A stretch of 64,000 bases of DNA from Halisarca cf. caerulea (Eukaryota; Porifera; Demospongiae; Chondrillida; Halisarcidae). Shown here one piece after another: positions 62,875-64,000 of the stretch (the stretch's first letter is position 1; each line of letters opens with the position of its first letter). The stretch covers positions 3,731,701-3,795,700 of the forward strand of contig CAUJGJ010000313.1 in NCBI GenBank assembly GCA_963170055.1. The letters are read 5' to 3'. The translations under genes and the position numbers were made by a program. The notes beneath the pieces were generated by a model, which searched no databases, was not told where the DNA came from, and worked only from the letters and a program-made list of their open reading frames with translations.

Positions 62875-63330
62875 GGGTGTTCCTAGTCTCGCGTAGCCCA
62901 GACCGCTATTTCGCCTCCTTGTTGGGTGACTGTGACGTCACCGTCGGCGAAATCGACGTCAATGATCGACGGGTGACGTCATAGTCACCCAAAAAGGAGG
63001 TCTGGGCTACGCGAGACTAGGGTGTTCCCTGTACTATCCGGGGGTGTACAGTGTACTATCCGGGGGCGTACAGTGTACTATCCGTGGGGGTACACTGTAC
63101 TATCCGGGGTGTATAGTGTACTATCCGGGGGTGTTCCCTGTACTATCCGGGGGTGTACAGTGCACTATCCGGGGGTGTACAGTGTACTATCCGGGGGTGT
63201 ACAGTGTACTATCCGGGGGTGTACAGTGTACTATCCGGGGGTGTACAGTGTACTATCCGGGGGTGTACAGTGTACTATCCGGGGATGTACAGTGTACTAT
63301 CCGGGGTGTCCGGAGATGTACAGTGTGCTC
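62862..63330. repeat. 22-bp minisatellite, about 13 copies, split by a MITE
   Basis: Unit GTACAGTGTACTATCCGGGG plus GT (22 bp). One unit lies at 62862-62883 before the element at 62884-63019; the remainder follows from 63020. Open in several frames on the plus strand, giving repeated-peptide ORFs that are artefacts. Confidence 0.93.
62884..63019. mobile_element. 136-bp TAGTCT-family element with 9-bp duplication inside the minisatellite
   Basis: Ends TAGTCTCGCGTAGCCCAGAC and GTCTGGGCTACGCGAGACTA are perfect inverted repeats. GGGTGTTCC occurs on both sides (62875-62883, 63020-63028). Since the surrounding repeat could contain this 9-mer by itself, the duplication is less decisive here than in other copies. 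The interior contains repeated TGACGTCA-like palindromes. Confidence 0.8.
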
Positions 63331-63522
63331 ACAACTATGTACACACACATAAGGAAGAAACAACAAGAGTAAACCCTCATTTCTCACACCAACCACAAAA
63401 CTACTCTTTTGGACATTGCACACTGCAATCCTAAACTAACTACATCAGAATACACTGGAAATTGGCAAGTGGCCATGCACAATACAAGCTGTACCAAGGC
63501 TATTATACAGGATGTCTACATA

Positions 63523-63718
63523 GGGTAAAGCAGGGTAACTTGGAATGGCCAAGTACAAGCAGTGTCAAGTGTACAGGCCTGTACAGGTACAGCTTCTGGT
63601 CAGTATTGTCTCAGTAAATTGGGAGTTCGTGCTGCAATGGCAAGTACGGCCGGGCAGCTTAATCACAGCAAAAGATACAGGCCCTGTTCCAAGTTACCCC
63701 CTTTACCTTATACATCCT
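63523..63718. mobile_element. Inverted-repeat element, second copy of the GGGTAACTTGGAA family
   Basis: GGTAAAGCAGGGTAACTTGG on the left; CCAAGTTACCCCCTTTACC on the right. The interior block AAAGATACAGGCCCTGTTCC is the reverse of that in the 37834-38044 copy. Confidence 0.7.
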
Positions 63719-64000
63719 ATACCTGCAACATCTGCAACATCTGACTACCTATACACCCTGTATATCCACTATGTACATCCACACCCAGGCCCCTTAGGCA
63801 AGGGGAAACTGAGAGATTTTTGGTAGAGAAATACCTCTATTCTGTGTCTGTAACCTAGATGATAAGCACAATCCTCTATCTAAAAACAATAATAAGTAAA
63901 CCAATGGTTGTATATACTTTCAGTTTGAAACAATTTCATATGTATGCCCACATGTATCAGGGAAAAGAATCCCCCCCGACAAATTTCTGCCTACGGGCCT
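63719..64000. other. Right edge, no feature recognised
   Basis: Non-coding so far as I can see. It could still hold the MRH-6 first intron, which would run on past the window. Confidence 0.4.

Noticed and set aside
63022..63434. Three overlapping plus-strand ORFs with repeated VLSGGVQCTIRG peptides
   Set aside because: The 22-bp unit is not a multiple of three, so all frames cycle through the same peptide; this is a minisatellite.

Overview
The window looks like nuclear DNA of an invertebrate animal, most likely an early-branching one such as a sponge. It has intron-split genes with GT/AG splice sites, TGF-beta-type ligands, a ribosome-biogenesis gene, two LINE-like retrotransposons, many short inverted-repeat elements (MITEs) and very abundant CA/GT microsatellites. 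Two runs of exactly 200 N (9179-9378 and 59379-59578) look like scaffolding joins. The taxon is inferred, not proven by the sequence.

Main content: a cluster of six genes, named MRH-1 to MRH-6 here, whose products resemble the mannose-6-phosphate-receptor homology (MRH/ATG27) family. MRH-1 is one exon near the left edge (641-859). MRH-2 (17554-27780), MRH-3 (28831-36268) and MRH-4 (38364-47848) are tandem + strand genes for predicted secreted proteins with three, two and three MRH-like modules. MRH-5 (49332-55562) has one module, a transmembrane helix and a short cytoplasmic tail. MRH-6 (58894-62490, minus strand, first exon not found) has the same membrane architecture. I assembled the exons by splice site and phase; all junctions stay in frame. 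A module is three exons whose outer borders are phase 0, which explains how modules were gained and lost cleanly.

Between MRH-1 and MRH-2 lies a convergent pair of two-exon TGF-beta ligand genes (10338-12112 plus; 13562-15397 minus), an inverted duplication that includes the promoters. RRP7A (56103-56873) is a single-exon housekeeping gene between MRH-5 and MRH-6.

Two intact retrotransposons with a C-terminal restriction-like endonuclease are each inserted in a microsatellite: one in (CA)n (about 5193-8885, minus), the other in (TA)n inside intron 3 of MRH-4 (about 40155-43390, plus). Short non-autonomous DNA transposons are dense. They include a TAGTCT-ended family with 9-bp target duplications (four copies), a hAT-like element with an 8-bp duplication, nested TA-flanked elements, and a 434-bp foldback hairpin. 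The remainder is introns and spacers filled with microsatellites, minisatellites and MITE debris. No tRNA, rRNA or CRISPR array was recognised.
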